Shown in pieces: positions 43,135 to 51,888 of a DNA stretch of 64,000 bases. The stretch comes from Mycobacterium sp. E2733. GTDB taxonomy: Bacteria > Actinomycetota > Actinomycetes > Mycobacteriales > Mycobacteriaceae. The stretch lies in NCBI RefSeq assembly GCF_001667585.1, contig NZ_LZJZ01000131.1, positions 36,997-100,996 of the forward strand, in the 5' to 3' direction. The notes under the pieces were generated by a model, which saw only the letters and a list, made by a program, of their open reading frames with translations, made no database searches and was not told where the DNA came from. Positions within the stretch are counted from its first letter, which is position 1. The number at the start of each line of letters is the position of its first letter. A program made the translations under genes and the position numbers.

Positions 43135-44048
43135 AGCCGCACGGCCCGAACGAATTTGATCGTGGTGGCCGGAACCCGCTGCGCGGCCTGCCCCAACTCC
43201 GGCAGTCCGGCAGCGGAGAACAGATCGGTGAGCCGGGATTCGGTGGTGTCCCAACCGTTCGCGTGCAGATGCGCGGCGACGTCGGTGTGCTCGCCCGGGT
43301 ACGTCAAGTCGGTGAGGTCCATGTCAAGGCCCCACCGTCGCCAGCCTTCGGTCATGAGCCGGTCTTGTTCCTCGGCCTCCGGCGAAGTCCCGCTCACCGT
43401 TCCGTAGTCGGCGGCGAACCGGCTGCCCTCGGCGGACAACGGGATGATGGAGTCCAGCAGCCGAACCTCGGCCTCCGGCGGGAGCCACCCGATCAGTACC
43501 CCCTCCGCGAGCCACGCCGTGGGATGCGCAGGATCGAAACCGGCCTCCTGCAGCGCCGCCGGCCAATCGTCGCGCAGATCGATTCCCACCTCGCGAAGCG
43601 TGGCGGTGGGCGCCGCCCCGATTTCAGACATCGTCGCCGCCTTGAACGCGATCACCTCGGGCTGGTCGATCTCGTACACCGTGGTGCCGACCGGCCAGCG
43701 CAGCCGGTAGGCGCGGGCGTCCAGCCCCGACGCCACGATCACCACCTGCAGGAGGCCCGCCTGGCCGGCCGCCGCGAAATAATCGTCGAAATAGCGGGCG
43801 CGGGCGGCGAACGTGTCGACCATCCGATGAAACCCGACGCTCTGCTCGAGTTCGTCGGAATCCAGCTCGCCGCTGGCCAGCTTGCTGAACACGTCCAATC
43901 CCACGGCACGCACCAGCGGTTCGGCGAAGTCGTCGGTGATGACCGGTTGCGGACGCCTGCTCGCGGCGGCCCGGGCCGCGGCAACCATGGTGGCCGTCGC
44001 CCCCACGCTGTTGGCCAGGTCCCAGCTGTCACCTTCGGTTCGTGCCAT
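43131..44048 (-). CDS. LCM-type SAM-dependent methyltransferase
   Basis: 305 aa from ATG 44048, preceded by AAGGAG. It starts MARTEGDSWDLANSVGATATMVAAARA, the standard opening of the mycobacterial TIGR00027 family of putative S-adenosylmethionine-dependent methyltransferases. VIVASGLDARAYRL (SAM loop), VYEIDQPEVIAFK and TAWLAEGVLIGWLP are also typical. The methyl acceptor is unknown. The open frame extends another 282 codons upstream through the enoyl-CoA hydratase gene; that part is not coding. Its stop overlaps the stop of the FAH fusion gene tail to tail. Confidence 0.88.
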   Translation of the reverse strand: MARTEGDSWDLANSVGATATMVAAARAAASRRPQPVITDDFAEPLVRAVGLDVFSKLASGELDSDELEQSVGFHRMVDTFAARARYFDDYFAAAGQAGLLQVVIVASGLDARAYRLRWPVGTTVYEIDQPEVIAFKAATMSEIGAAPTATLREVGIDLRDDWPAALQEAGFDPAHPTAWLAEGVLIGWLPPEAEVRLLDSIIPLSAEGSRFAADYGTVSGTSPEAEEQDRLMTEGWRRWGLDMDLTDLTYPGEHTDVAAHLHANGWDTTESRLTDLFSAAGLPELGQAAQRVPATTIKFVRAVRL

Positions 44049-44123
44049 GGTTGCTCCTTCGATGTGGCGGCCAAACCACCGTAAGCCCCATCGGTGAACA
44101 GCGCGTCGCCTACGGTTTCGGCT

Positions 44124-44930
44124 ATGCCCCCAGTGGAATTGGAAACCCTCGAAGGCGACATCGCCCGCATCACCCTGAACCGGCCGGAGCGCCTCAACGC
44201 GATCGACGGATCGCTGATCGACGGCGTGGACCGCGCCTTGGATGCGCTCGGTGGCGGCGAGATCAGGGCCGCGATCCTGACCGGCGCCGGGCGCGGATTC
44301 TGCGCCGGGGCCGACTTGAGTGGCACCGGCGAGCCGTGGACCAAGCCCAGACCGTCGACCCCGCCGTTCAAGGTCAACTACGACTCCCAGGTCCGCCTGG
44401 CCGAGCTGTTCACCCGGATCTATGAGCTGCCCATTCCGGTGATCGCCGCGGTCAACGGCGTGGCCGTCGGGGGAGGGCTGGCGTTCGCACTGGTCTCCGA
44501 CATCCGCGTCGCTTCGGAGCGGGCCCGGTTCTCCTCGGCGTTCATCAAGGCGGGCTTCTCCTCGATGGACATGGGCACCAGCTACCTGCTGCCGAAGATC
44601 GTCGGAGCCGGAGTGGCGCGCGAGCTCATGCTGACCGGCCGCATCATCGACGCGGCCGAGGCCTACCGGATCAAGCTGGTGCACGAGGTGGTCGCGCCCG
44701 ACGAGCTGATGGCTGCCGCGCTGAAGGTCGCCCGGTCCATCGCCGAGAACAACGCCTATGGCGTCTGGCAGACCAAGATCGGTCTCAACGCGGCACTGGA
44801 CGCGCCCAGTTTGCGGCATGCCATCGAGATCGAGAACCGCACCCAGATCCTGAGCGGTTTCACCAACAACCCGGCCGAGGCGGCCAAGGCGCACCGGGAG
44901 AAGCGTGCTCCGAGATGGGATCCGCTGTGA
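44124..44930 (+). CDS. Enoyl-CoA hydratase/isomerase
   Basis: 268 aa from ATG 44124 (MPPVELETLEGDIARITLNR). Crotonase-fold motifs: AILTGAGRGFCAGADLSGTG (oxyanion hole), PVIAAVNGVAVGGGLAFALVSDIRVA, FSSAFIKAGFSSMDMGTSYLLPKIVG. The position of the usual second catalytic Glu shows Asp in SSMDMG. It acts in fatty acid, sterol side chain or other acyl-CoA degradation. It diverges from the methyltransferase gene, with 75 bp between the starts. An extension to 44094 lacks support. Confidence 0.88.
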   Translation: MPPVELETLEGDIARITLNRPERLNAIDGSLIDGVDRALDALGGGEIRAAILTGAGRGFCAGADLSGTGEPWTKPRPSTPPFKVNYDSQVRLAELFTRIYELPIPVIAAVNGVAVGGGLAFALVSDIRVASERARFSSAFIKAGFSSMDMGTSYLLPKIVGAGVARELMLTGRIIDAAEAYRIKLVHEVVAPDELMAAALKVARSIAENNAYGVWQTKIGLNAALDAPSLRHAIEIENRTQILSGFTNNPAEAAKAHREKRAPRWDPL

Positions 44931-44981
44931 GGGCTGGCCCGATGGCGTCGGCCCCGGCTTCTGTGAGTGTGGCGACCGCCG

Positions 44982-45848
44982 CTAGACCTTCGCGATGACG
45001 TTCTCGGCGAACATCTCCAGGTTGCGAATCTTGTTCTCCAGCGGTTCGGTGTCCCTGCCCTTGATGTAGGGAATGCGGAACCCGACGATGGCGTCGGTGA
45101 CGCCCTTGTCCTCTAGCCGTTTGATGCCGTCCACGGTGTACGCGTCGGCCGAGATGACGTGAATCTGGAACGGTCCGGTCTTGCCGGCTTCTTCGCGATA
45201 CCGCTTGAGCTTGGCGATGAGCCCGTCGAGTTCCTCCGGGTCGCCGCCGCCGTGCATCCAGCCGTCCAATCGGGCCGCGCGCCGCAGCGCGGCGTCGGCG
45301 TGCCCGCCGATCAGGATCGGGATGGGCTCGGTGGGAGCCGGCGTCATCTTGGTCTTCGGGATGTCGTAGAACTCGCCGTGGAATTCGAAGTAGTCGCCGC
45401 TGGTAAGCCCCTGGATGATTTCGATGCATTCGTCCATGCGCTTGCCGCGCTTGGCGAACGGGACGCCCAGCAGTTCGTAGTCCTCCGGCCATGGGCTGGT
45501 GCCGACACCGAAGCCCACCCGATTGTTGGTCAGCGCGGCCAACGAACCGATTTGCTTGGCGACCAGCGCCGGCGGCCGGATGGGCAGCTTGAGGACGAAG
45601 AAATTGAAGTGCAGCTTCGTCGTCACCGCCCCCAATGCCGCTGTCAGCACGAAGGTTTCGATGAACTCCTTGCCGTCCAGGAACTCGCGATCGCCGTCGG
45701 GCGTGTACGGGTACTTCGAGTCGGACTCGAACGGGTAGGCGATGCTGTCGGCGATGGTCATGGCGTGGTAGCCGGCCGCCTCGGCCGCCTGGGCCAGCGG
45801 GATGTAGTACCTGTAGTCGGTCATCGCCTCCGCGTAGGTGAACCGCAC
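44982..45848 (-). CDS. LLM-class F420-dependent oxidoreductase (Rv0940c-like)
   Basis: 288 aa, as in Rv0940c. TIM-barrel LLM features: DYRYYIPLAQAAEAAGYHA, IADSIAYPFESDSKYPYTPDG, LTNNRVGFGVGTSPWPEDYELLGV, PIPILIGGHADAALRRAARLDGW. The F420-using class is inferred from sequence type. It is convergent with the enoyl-CoA hydratase gene. Confidence 0.88.
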   Translation of the reverse strand: MRFTYAEAMTDYRYYIPLAQAAEAAGYHAMTIADSIAYPFESDSKYPYTPDGDREFLDGKEFIETFVLTAALGAVTTKLHFNFFVLKLPIRPPALVAKQIGSLAALTNNRVGFGVGTSPWPEDYELLGVPFAKRGKRMDECIEIIQGLTSGDYFEFHGEFYDIPKTKMTPAPTEPIPILIGGHADAALRRAARLDGWMHGGGDPEELDGLIAKLKRYREEAGKTGPFQIHVISADAYTVDGIKRLEDKGVTDAIVGFRIPYIKGRDTEPLENKIRNLEMFAENVIAKV

Positions 45849-45937
45849 GTCATCTGCCTTCCTGGAGCCGGGTGGTCACACGAGATTAGAACGTGTTCTA
45901 GTTCTACCCGTGCCCGGGTTCCCAGCACAATAAGGCG

Positions 45938-46702
45938 TCAGAGCTGGTTTTCGGGTCCGATGACCGCCCACACCGTCTTGCCGGCCGAGGTGGGAGTGCT
46001 GCCCCACGCGCGTGACAACGCGTCGACGATCGCGAGGCCGGACACGTCGATGCCGTTCGCCGGCGACGGCAGCCGTACGGCCGGGGCGTGGCTGCTGTCG
46101 GACACCGCGATCGTCGCGGTCGCGCCATGGCTCTCGATCCGCATCATGGGGAAGCTCGCGGTGTGTTCCAGCACGTTCTCGACGAATACGTTGACCACCA
46201 CCAACGCGACCGGAATCAGCGTGGATTGCGACCAGGCTGTGAGCCACTCGCGGACCAGCCGACGCGACTCGCGCAGGCTGGTCAGGTCGGCGGGCAGCTG
46301 GGCGTCGGCGCAGCGAACGGTGCGGCGGCTCTGCTGACTGAGCGCCTTCATCGCCGCTTTTTCGGTCGAGTAGACCGGCATGAAGTAGGCCACGCCGCTG
46401 CGGGCGATCGCCTCGCGTGTCCCGCGGTGCGCGCATACCAGCACAACCGGAATATTGGGATTGCCGCGAACCTGCCAGTGCGCGCCGATGAAGGTCGACC
46501 ACGCCAATTCGGCAAGCACCTTGAGCGCGGAGATGTTGACGATGACGGCCGTGGGCTCGCCCAGCGTGGCCTGCAGAATGTGCTCGCGGAGCGCGGAGGA
46601 GTTGGTGGTGTCGAGCACGCCGTCGACGGTCAAGATCGCCACGGATTGATCCGTCCGCGTCGCGACGGCCAGCGAGCTGGAGGACTCAGCTACCGAGCTC
46701 AC
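45938..46702 (-). CDS. STAS / HATPase anti-sigma regulator fusion (Rv0941c-like)
   Basis: 254 aa. Residues 15-110 form a STAS domain: SVAILTVDGVLDTTNSSALRE, AVIVNISALKVLAELAWS (the phosphorylatable Ser position), VRGNPNIPVVLVC. Residues 130-250 are an RsbW-like HATPase: ADLTSLRESRRLVREWLTAW, VNVFVENVLEHT (N-box Asn in ENVLEH), SGLAIVDALSRAWG and GKTVWAVIGPE. The combination of an anti-sigma antagonist domain with an anti-sigma kinase-like domain suggests a self-contained partner-switching protein. The sigma factor partner is not evident nearby. Confidence 0.8.
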   Translation of the reverse strand: MSSVAESSSSLAVATRTDQSVAILTVDGVLDTTNSSALREHILQATLGEPTAVIVNISALKVLAELAWSTFIGAHWQVRGNPNIPVVLVCAHRGTREAIARSGVAYFMPVYSTEKAAMKALSQQSRRTVRCADAQLPADLTSLRESRRLVREWLTAWSQSTLIPVALVVVNVFVENVLEHTASFPMMRIESHGATATIAVSDSSHAPAVRLPSPANGIDVSGLAIVDALSRAWGSTPTSAGKTVWAVIGPENQL

Positions 46703-47128
46703 CCCCGCGACCCCTTCGCCTTCGCGGGCCTGGGGCGTCGGGGCGCGCGGATTCCCTGCGGGGTCCGAAACGGAGGCGACGTCGCAATCCGGCTTTTCAG
46801 CTGGGTCCTGTCGTCCGGTTCCATCGCTGCTCCTCGAATTTCTGCCGGGCCAACTGCTTGAGTATCCGCCCTCAGCGGCAAAAGTCTAATTCGGGTCGAG
46901 CAGCCTGGACGCCACCGGAAAGCGCAGCCCACGGGCGTCGTGTTGCCGGCGCGCGCGACAGCCGGCGCGGTATGAGTGAGGCGCGTGCCCGTCCCCACCC
47001 GTTCGAGGCCCCCACCTCTACCGCGCCGAACATATTGTTCGTGTGCGCTGCGCAGCACGCGCATCCCCCGGGATTACCACCTTCCGCGTCCCCCCAAACG
47101 CGGCAACGCGCCGCCGAAACAAGCGCGA
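46703..47128. other. 426-bp gene-poor stretch; possible small frame from 46972
   Basis: Between the STAS/HATPase gene and the monooxygenase end. On the plus strand an ATG at 46972 (MSEARARPHPFEAPTSTAPN) opens a frame to 47277 that overlaps the monooxygenase gene by 149 bases; its later part is biased Arg/Pro/Ser. The H37Rv equivalent is annotated with a small gene, Rv0942, on this strand, but I cannot confirm similarity. No promoter, RNA or repeat seen. Confidence 0.3.
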
Positions 47129-48382
47129 TTAGCAGCGGGAAGCCGCCGACCAGTTGGGGGCGTACGGCGGGGCGCCCACTCCGGCGACCGAGTGTGTCCC
47201 CCACGGTGTTTGCTCGACGATCCGCGCGGCGGCGCTGTGCCGGCCCACCGTCAACGTCGCGGTCCGGGCATGCCTGAGCGCCTCGTCCGGCAGCGGCCGC
47301 GACGGCGAACCGAACACCGTTCCCTGCCAGTGGTATCGGCCGTCGATCGGATCGAGGTGGCCGGTGAGCCGGACTCGCACCGGATGGCTGGCCCCGGCGA
47401 TTTCCAGCGTCGCCGCGCCGTCATAGGTGTCGCCGCGCTCGGGCACGCTGGCCGACAGGTCGAAGGCGGATGCCACCAGAGGAGCCTGTTCGGGTGTCAG
47501 CTGGGCGCGCTCGTTGAACACCCCCAGGCTGCTGGCGCGCACCTCGATGCGGCCGCTGCCCGTGCGCTCCATCAGCCGCAGGCACTCGGCGATGTAGCGC
47601 GTCTGCGCGTCGGCGTCGGGGCCGGTGACGAAGAAGTAGTTGGGGAAGCCGCGAACGGCCACGCCGTAGAACGGCTCCAGGCCGTCGCGCCAGGCCTGCC
47701 GGATGGTCAGCCCGCCGGCGCCGATCAGTGCGGCGCCGGCCGGCTCGTCGGGGATGGAGAAGCCGGTGCCGTAGACGATGGCGTCGACGTGGTGCTCGGC
47801 GCCATCGTGGGTGCGGACGCCCGATGCGGTCACCGCCTCGATCGGCGATCCCCCCAGCATGATTCCAGGGCGGTCGGCGGCCGGCCGGATGCGCCGGCTC
47901 AGCCAGCGGGTGGCCCGGGTTGGCCACAGCGGGAGCTCGGTGACCACGCGGCGCGGCGAGTGGGCGAAGACGGTGACGGAGGCCGCCACTTCGATCAGCC
48001 GGCCGATGTGGTGACCGGCGGCGGTGTCGGTGCCGACCACCGCGATGCGCTTACCGCACGGATCGAAGTCGGCATCCCATGCGGCCGCGTGAAAGGAGGC
48101 GCCCAGAAAGTCGTCGCGGCCCGGAATGTCGGGCAGCCAGGGAACGAAGGGCGTCCCATTGGCGGCGACGACGGCCCGCGCCCGCACATCCTCGCCGCCG
48201 GCCGTCGTCAGCAGCCAGGTATCGGTGACATCGTCGAACGTCGCCCCGGCTGCCGAGGCCGGCCCGTCGGGGGCTACGAGGTAGGCGACCCCGGCCGCCG
48301 ACAGCGCCGAACGGACGCGGGCGTGCGCACCCAGGATGGCTATGGGGTGGCAAGGCTCGCCGAGGCCGTGCGGCCGCGTCAC
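47129..48382 (-). CDS. Flavin monooxygenase-like protein with C-terminal DUF4873, shortened FAD domain (Rv0943c-like)
   Basis: 417 aa from GTG 48382 in a 4-base GTGA overlap with the upstream diiron oxygenase stop. Recognisable FMO parts: TFDDVTDTWLLTTAGGEDV, VVAANGTPFVPWLPDIPG, FHAAAWD, IAVVGTDTAAGHH (NADPH loop with Asp where Gly is usual), VDAIVYGTGFSIPD and NYFFVTGPDA. From about residue 320 a DUF4873 domain follows (AATLEIAGASHPVRVRLTGH). The first FAD loop reads AILGAHARVRSAL instead of GxGxxG, and the following 70 or so residues of a normal FMO, including its GTW region, are missing. Activity is doubtful. Confidence 0.72.
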   Translation of the reverse strand: MTRPHGLGEPCHPIAILGAHARVRSALSAAGVAYLVAPDGPASAAGATFDDVTDTWLLTTAGGEDVRARAVVAANGTPFVPWLPDIPGRDDFLGASFHAAAWDADFDPCGKRIAVVGTDTAAGHHIGRLIEVAASVTVFAHSPRRVVTELPLWPTRATRWLSRRIRPAADRPGIMLGGSPIEAVTASGVRTHDGAEHHVDAIVYGTGFSIPDEPAGAALIGAGGLTIRQAWRDGLEPFYGVAVRGFPNYFFVTGPDADAQTRYIAECLRLMERTGSGRIEVRASSLGVFNERAQLTPEQAPLVASAFDLSASVPERGDTYDGAATLEIAGASHPVRVRLTGHLDPIDGRYHWQGTVFGSPSRPLPDEALRHARTATLTVGRHSAAARIVEQTPWGTHSVAGVGAPPYAPNWSAASRC

Positions 48383-49284
48383 AGAAACCTGCTGCGCTTC
48401 CAGCCGCGGCGCGCGAGGGGGCCCAGCAGGCCCACCTCGGCCAGAAACGCCGCCAGCGGGGCGAAGCCGGCAACCTGCATCTCGCGGCGGTGCGGGCTGG
48501 TGCGCGCGGTCTTTCGGGCCCGCTTCGCGTACAGACCCGTGCGCGCATACGGGACCGGGTTGCTGAACAGATAGTTGAAGAAGTACCCGCCCAGCCCGTT
48601 GATGTTGGCCATGAACCAGCGGTTCAGCCGGGGCATTTCGGCCACCCGATTGCGGGCGCCGTCGCGGGCGAACTGGATGTGGCGCGCTTCCTCGGTGACG
48701 TGAATCCGCATGAGCCGCTGGATAATCGGTTGCAACTCGGGGTCGTCCATCATCTGCCGCTGCAACGAGTCGAAGATCTCCTCGCCGATCAGCGCGGCCA
48801 CCCACAGCATCGAGCCGCGCTGAAACGCCAGCGGAAGCGCGTTGATGATCATCCGGTGAAAACGCCTGGGCCGCACCGGCTTTGCGCCGATGCGCTCGAT
48901 GGCCTTGCCGAACATGACCATGTGGCGGGTCTCATCGCCCAGCTCGGTCAGCTTGTAATGGGTCGACCGGCTCGTGGGGTCCTCGTGCAGGATCGTCCGC
49001 AGCAACGATTGATTGAGCATGTTCTCGAACCAGATGCCCGCCGAGAGCGTGTTGACCAATTCCTGGCGGGACAGTTCGATCTGTTGCTCGCGGGTCATCT
49101 CGTCCCACATCGGGGTGCCGTACAGCGAGACCAGCCGCGGCGGCAGGTAGAACTTGTCCGGGTCCAGCGGCGCGTCCCAATCGATGTCGACGATCGGTTC
49201 GTAGGACTTCTTCACCGAGCCCCTGAGCAGACGCTCCGAGAACTCTTCACGACTCGGCCCACCTGGTTTGACAGCGGAAGTCAT
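48379..49284 (-). CDS. AurF-like diiron oxygenase
   Basis: 301 aa. Diiron ligands in order: ELVNTLSAGIWFENML (Glu), ELGDETRHMVMFGKA (ExxRH), ALIGEEIFDSLQ (Glu), VTEEARHIQFARD (ExxRH). This fits the AurF/PF11583 family of diiron N-oxygenases, which convert amines to nitro compounds in antibiotic pathways. Here the substrate is unknown. ATG 49284 (MTSAVKPGGPSREEFSERLL). The stop overlaps the monooxygenase start, so the two are co-translated. Confidence 0.8.
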   Translation of the reverse strand: MTSAVKPGGPSREEFSERLLRGSVKKSYEPIVDIDWDAPLDPDKFYLPPRLVSLYGTPMWDEMTREQQIELSRQELVNTLSAGIWFENMLNQSLLRTILHEDPTSRSTHYKLTELGDETRHMVMFGKAIERIGAKPVRPRRFHRMIINALPLAFQRGSMLWVAALIGEEIFDSLQRQMMDDPELQPIIQRLMRIHVTEEARHIQFARDGARNRVAEMPRLNRWFMANINGLGGYFFNYLFSNPVPYARTGLYAKRARKTARTSPHRREMQVAGFAPLAAFLAEVGLLGPLARRGWKRSRFL

Positions 49285-49404
49285 GGCGCCGGCGTCCCTT
49301 CATCGGGTGCTTCAGACGGTACCCATGGTACTGGGTACTTTGGGTCCCGACTAGGCCCTTCAGGTTTCGATTCGGCAATCTGATGCAAGCAACGAGGAGG
49401 AGTC

Positions 49405-50157
49405 TTGGGCCGGCATATCCACGTCATCGGCATCGGCGCCGGCGACCCCGACTACGTGACGGTTCAGGCGATCGAGGCGCTCAACGACACCCAGGTGTTC
49501 TTTGCGATGGACAAGGGCGAGGCGAAAAGCGACCTGGTGGCGCTGCGACGAGAGATCTGCGCCCGGTTCATCCGCGAGCCTGGCTACCGCTTCGTCGAGC
49601 TGCCCGATCCCAAACGGTCGACCGACTCCGACTACCGCGAGGCCGTCTCGGACTGGCACGCGGCTCGGGCCCGGGTCTGGGCGGCCGCGATCGCCGCCGA
49701 ACTGGGCCCCGACGGCGTTGGTGCCTTCCTGGCCTGGGGGGACCCGTCGCTGTACGACAGCACGCTGCGCATCCTCGAGGCGGTCGCGGCCGAGCTCGAG
49801 TTCACCTTCGACGTCATTCCGGGCATCACCGCGGTGCAGGCGCTGACGGCTCGACATCGCATCCCGCTCAACGAGGTCGGCGAGCCGGTCCTGATCACCA
49901 CCGGCAGGAAATTGCGCGCGCAGGGCCTGACCGGATCAGGCCCCTCAGTCATAGTGATGCTCGACGCCGAATGCTCTTTTCAGGTCTGCCCGCCCGACAC
50001 CCAGATCTGGTGGGGCGCCTACCTGGGCACCGACGACGAGTTGCTGGTGGCCGGCAACGTCGGCGAGGTCGCGCCGCGCATCGCGGCGGTCCGGGCCGAG
50101 GCGCGCGCGCGGCACGGCTGGATCATGGACACCTATTTACTCAGACCGGCAGACTGA
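49405..50157 (+). CDS. cobF: Precorrin-6A synthase (deacetylating) CobF
   Basis: 250 aa from TTG 49405 with GAGGAGG four bases before it. Tetrapyrrole methylase fold: HVIGIGAGDPDYVTVQAIEAL (SAM loop), GVGAFLAWGDPSLYDSTLRIL, DVIPGITAVQALTARHRIPLN, VIVMLDAECSF. The family is the one-carbon transfer step at C1 of the aerobic corrin ring with loss of the acetyl group. It belongs to vitamin B12 synthesis. M. tuberculosis lacks cobF, so this is an ancestral feature retained here. Four bases separate it from the Fpg-type gene. Confidence 0.9.
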   Translation: MGRHIHVIGIGAGDPDYVTVQAIEALNDTQVFFAMDKGEAKSDLVALRREICARFIREPGYRFVELPDPKRSTDSDYREAVSDWHAARARVWAAAIAAELGPDGVGAFLAWGDPSLYDSTLRILEAVAAELEFTFDVIPGITAVQALTARHRIPLNEVGEPVLITTGRKLRAQGLTGSGPSVIVMLDAECSFQVCPPDTQIWWGAYLGTDDELLVAGNVGEVAPRIAAVRAEARARHGWIMDTYLLRPAD

Positions 50158-50161
50158 AGGC

Positions 50162-51025
50162 GTGCCCGAACTGCCCGAGGTCGAAGCCCTGGCCGACCAT
50201 CTGCGCCGCCATGCCGTCGGCCTGACGATCGGCCGCGTCGACGTCGGCGCGCTCTCCGTGCTGAAAACCTTCGACCCGCCGCTCAGCACGCTGCACGGCC
50301 AACCCGTGACGGGGGCCCATCGGTGGGGCAAGTACCTCGGCTTGCAGGCGGCGGAGCTGTACTTGATCACTCACCTGTCGCGGGCCGGGTGGCTGCGGTG
50401 GTCCGACAAGCTGGCCGCGGCGCCGCTGCGGCCGGGCAAGGGCCCGATCGCGCTGCGCGTGCACCTGGGCACGCCCGGCGAGGCGCCCGGCTTCGACCTG
50501 ACCGAGGCCGGCACCCAGAAACGGCTGGCCGTGTGGCTCGTCGACGATCCGCAGTCGGTGCCGGGGATCGCCGCCCTCGGCCCCGACGCGCTGGAGCTCA
50601 ACGTCGACGATCTCGCCGGCCTGCTGGCCGGCAACACCGGGCGGATCAAGACGGTCATCACCGATCAGAAGGTGATCGCCGGCATCGGCAACGCGTACAG
50701 CGACGAGATCTTGCACGTCGCCAAGATCTCGCCGTTCGCGACCGCGGGCAAGCTGACCGATGAGCAGCTCACCACGCTGCACGACGCGATGGTGTCCGTC
50801 CTGCGCGACGCCGTGAGCCGATCCGTGGGTCAGGCGGCGGCCACGCTCAAAGGCGAGAAGCGCTCCGGACTGCGGGTGCATGCCCGCACCGGTCTGCCCT
50901 GTCCGGTGTGCGGGGACACGGTTCGCGAAGTATCTTTCGCGGACAAGTCTTTTCAGTATTGTCCGACGTGTCAGACCGGCGGCAAGGTGCTGGCCGACCG
51001 GCGGATGTCGCGGCTGCTCAAGTAG
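50162..51025 (+). CDS. Formamidopyrimidine-DNA glycosylase/AP lyase family protein (Fpg/Nei)
   Basis: 287 aa from GTG 50162, 4 bases after the cobF stop. It starts MPELPEVEALADHLR, where Pro2 and Glu3 are the catalytic residues. GTNxxR-like and helix-two-turn-helix segments follow (TDQKVIAGIGNAYSDEILHVAKISPF), and a C-terminal zinc finger is complete (CPVCGDTVREVSF ... CPTCQTGG). It removes oxidised purines or pyrimidines. M. tuberculosis Rv0944, recalled as about 158 aa, is a truncated version at this locus; this one is complete. Confidence 0.88.
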   Translation: MPELPEVEALADHLRRHAVGLTIGRVDVGALSVLKTFDPPLSTLHGQPVTGAHRWGKYLGLQAAELYLITHLSRAGWLRWSDKLAAAPLRPGKGPIALRVHLGTPGEAPGFDLTEAGTQKRLAVWLVDDPQSVPGIAALGPDALELNVDDLAGLLAGNTGRIKTVITDQKVIAGIGNAYSDEILHVAKISPFATAGKLTDEQLTTLHDAMVSVLRDAVSRSVGQAAATLKGEKRSGLRVHARTGLPCPVCGDTVREVSFADKSFQYCPTCQTGGKVLADRRMSRLLK

Positions 51026-51054
51026 GCGACGACAGCGGTCGCTATGCTGCCCGG

Positions 51055-51804
51055 GTGACTCGTCAGAAGATCCTCATCACTGGTGCCAGTTCCGGGCTGG
51101 GCGCCGGCATGGCGCGTGCCTTCGCCGCCAAGGGCCGCGACCTGGCGCTGTGCGCTCGGCGCACCGACAGGCTCGACGAGCTGAAAGCCGAACTTTCGCA
51201 ACGGTATCCGGGCATCAAGATCGCCGTGGCGGCGCTGGACGTCAACGACCACGAGCAGGTGCCGAAGGTCTTTGCAGAACTCAGCGACGAGCTCGGCGGC
51301 ATTGATCGGGTCATCGTCAACGCCGGCATCGGCAAGGGTGCGAAGCTGGGCTCGGGCAAGCTGTGGGCCAACAAAGCGACCATCGAGACCAACCTGGTGG
51401 CCGCGCTGGTGCAGATCGAGACCGCGCTGGAGATGTTCGGTAAGAGTGGTTCGGGTCACCTGGTGCTGATCTCATCGGTACTGGGCAACAGGGGGGTGCC
51501 GGGGGTCAAGGCCGCCTACGCCGCCAGCAAGGCCGGCCTGAGTTCGCTGGGTGAATCCCTGCGCGCCGAATACGCGAAGGGCCCGATCAAGGTTTCGGTC
51601 ATCGAGCCCGGTTACATCGAGTCGGAGATGACGGCCAAGTCCAACAGCACAATGTTGATGGTGGACAACGAGACTGGCGTCAACGCGCTCGTCGCCGCCA
51701 TGGAACGCGAGCCGGGCCGGGCGGCGGTGCCGTGGTGGCCGTGGGCGCCACTGGTTCAGGTGATGCGGGTGCTGCCGCCCCCGCTCACCAAGTGGTTCGC
51801 CTGA
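51055..51804 (+). CDS. Short-chain dehydrogenase/reductase (Rv0945-like)
   Basis: 249 aa from GTG 51055 (VTRQKILITGASSGLGAGMA). SDR motifs: TGASSGLG (cofactor), VIVNAGIGKGAK, LVLISSVLGNRGVPG (Ser), AYAASKAGL (YxxxK). The long beta-strand ending PPLTKWFA is typical of this mycobacterial subgroup. Substrate unknown. 29 bp follow the Fpg-type gene; an extension of the frame into that gene is rejected. Confidence 0.88.
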   Translation: MTRQKILITGASSGLGAGMARAFAAKGRDLALCARRTDRLDELKAELSQRYPGIKIAVAALDVNDHEQVPKVFAELSDELGGIDRVIVNAGIGKGAKLGSGKLWANKATIETNLVAALVQIETALEMFGKSGSGHLVLISSVLGNRGVPGVKAAYAASKAGLSSLGESLRAEYAKGPIKVSVIEPGYIESEMTAKSNSTMLMVDNETGVNALVAAMEREPGRAAVPWWPWAPLVQVMRVLPPPLTKWFA

Positions 51805-51888
51805 CCCCTGATTTAGAGCCCCGAGCGTGCGTGTTTGTACGCGACCCGCCGGGCGAACGCGTACAACTGCGCACGCTCGTGCCGGCGA

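Noticed and set aside
44049..44894. N-terminal extension of the methyltransferase (587 codons in total)
   Set aside because: The extension runs antisense through the enoyl-CoA hydratase gene; ATG 44048 has a good ribosome-binding site and the family's usual start.
46976..48574. 532-codon plus-strand open frame opposite the monooxygenase-like gene
   Set aside because: Arg/Gly/Ala-biased shadow; the minus strand carries FMO and DUF4873 motifs in frame.
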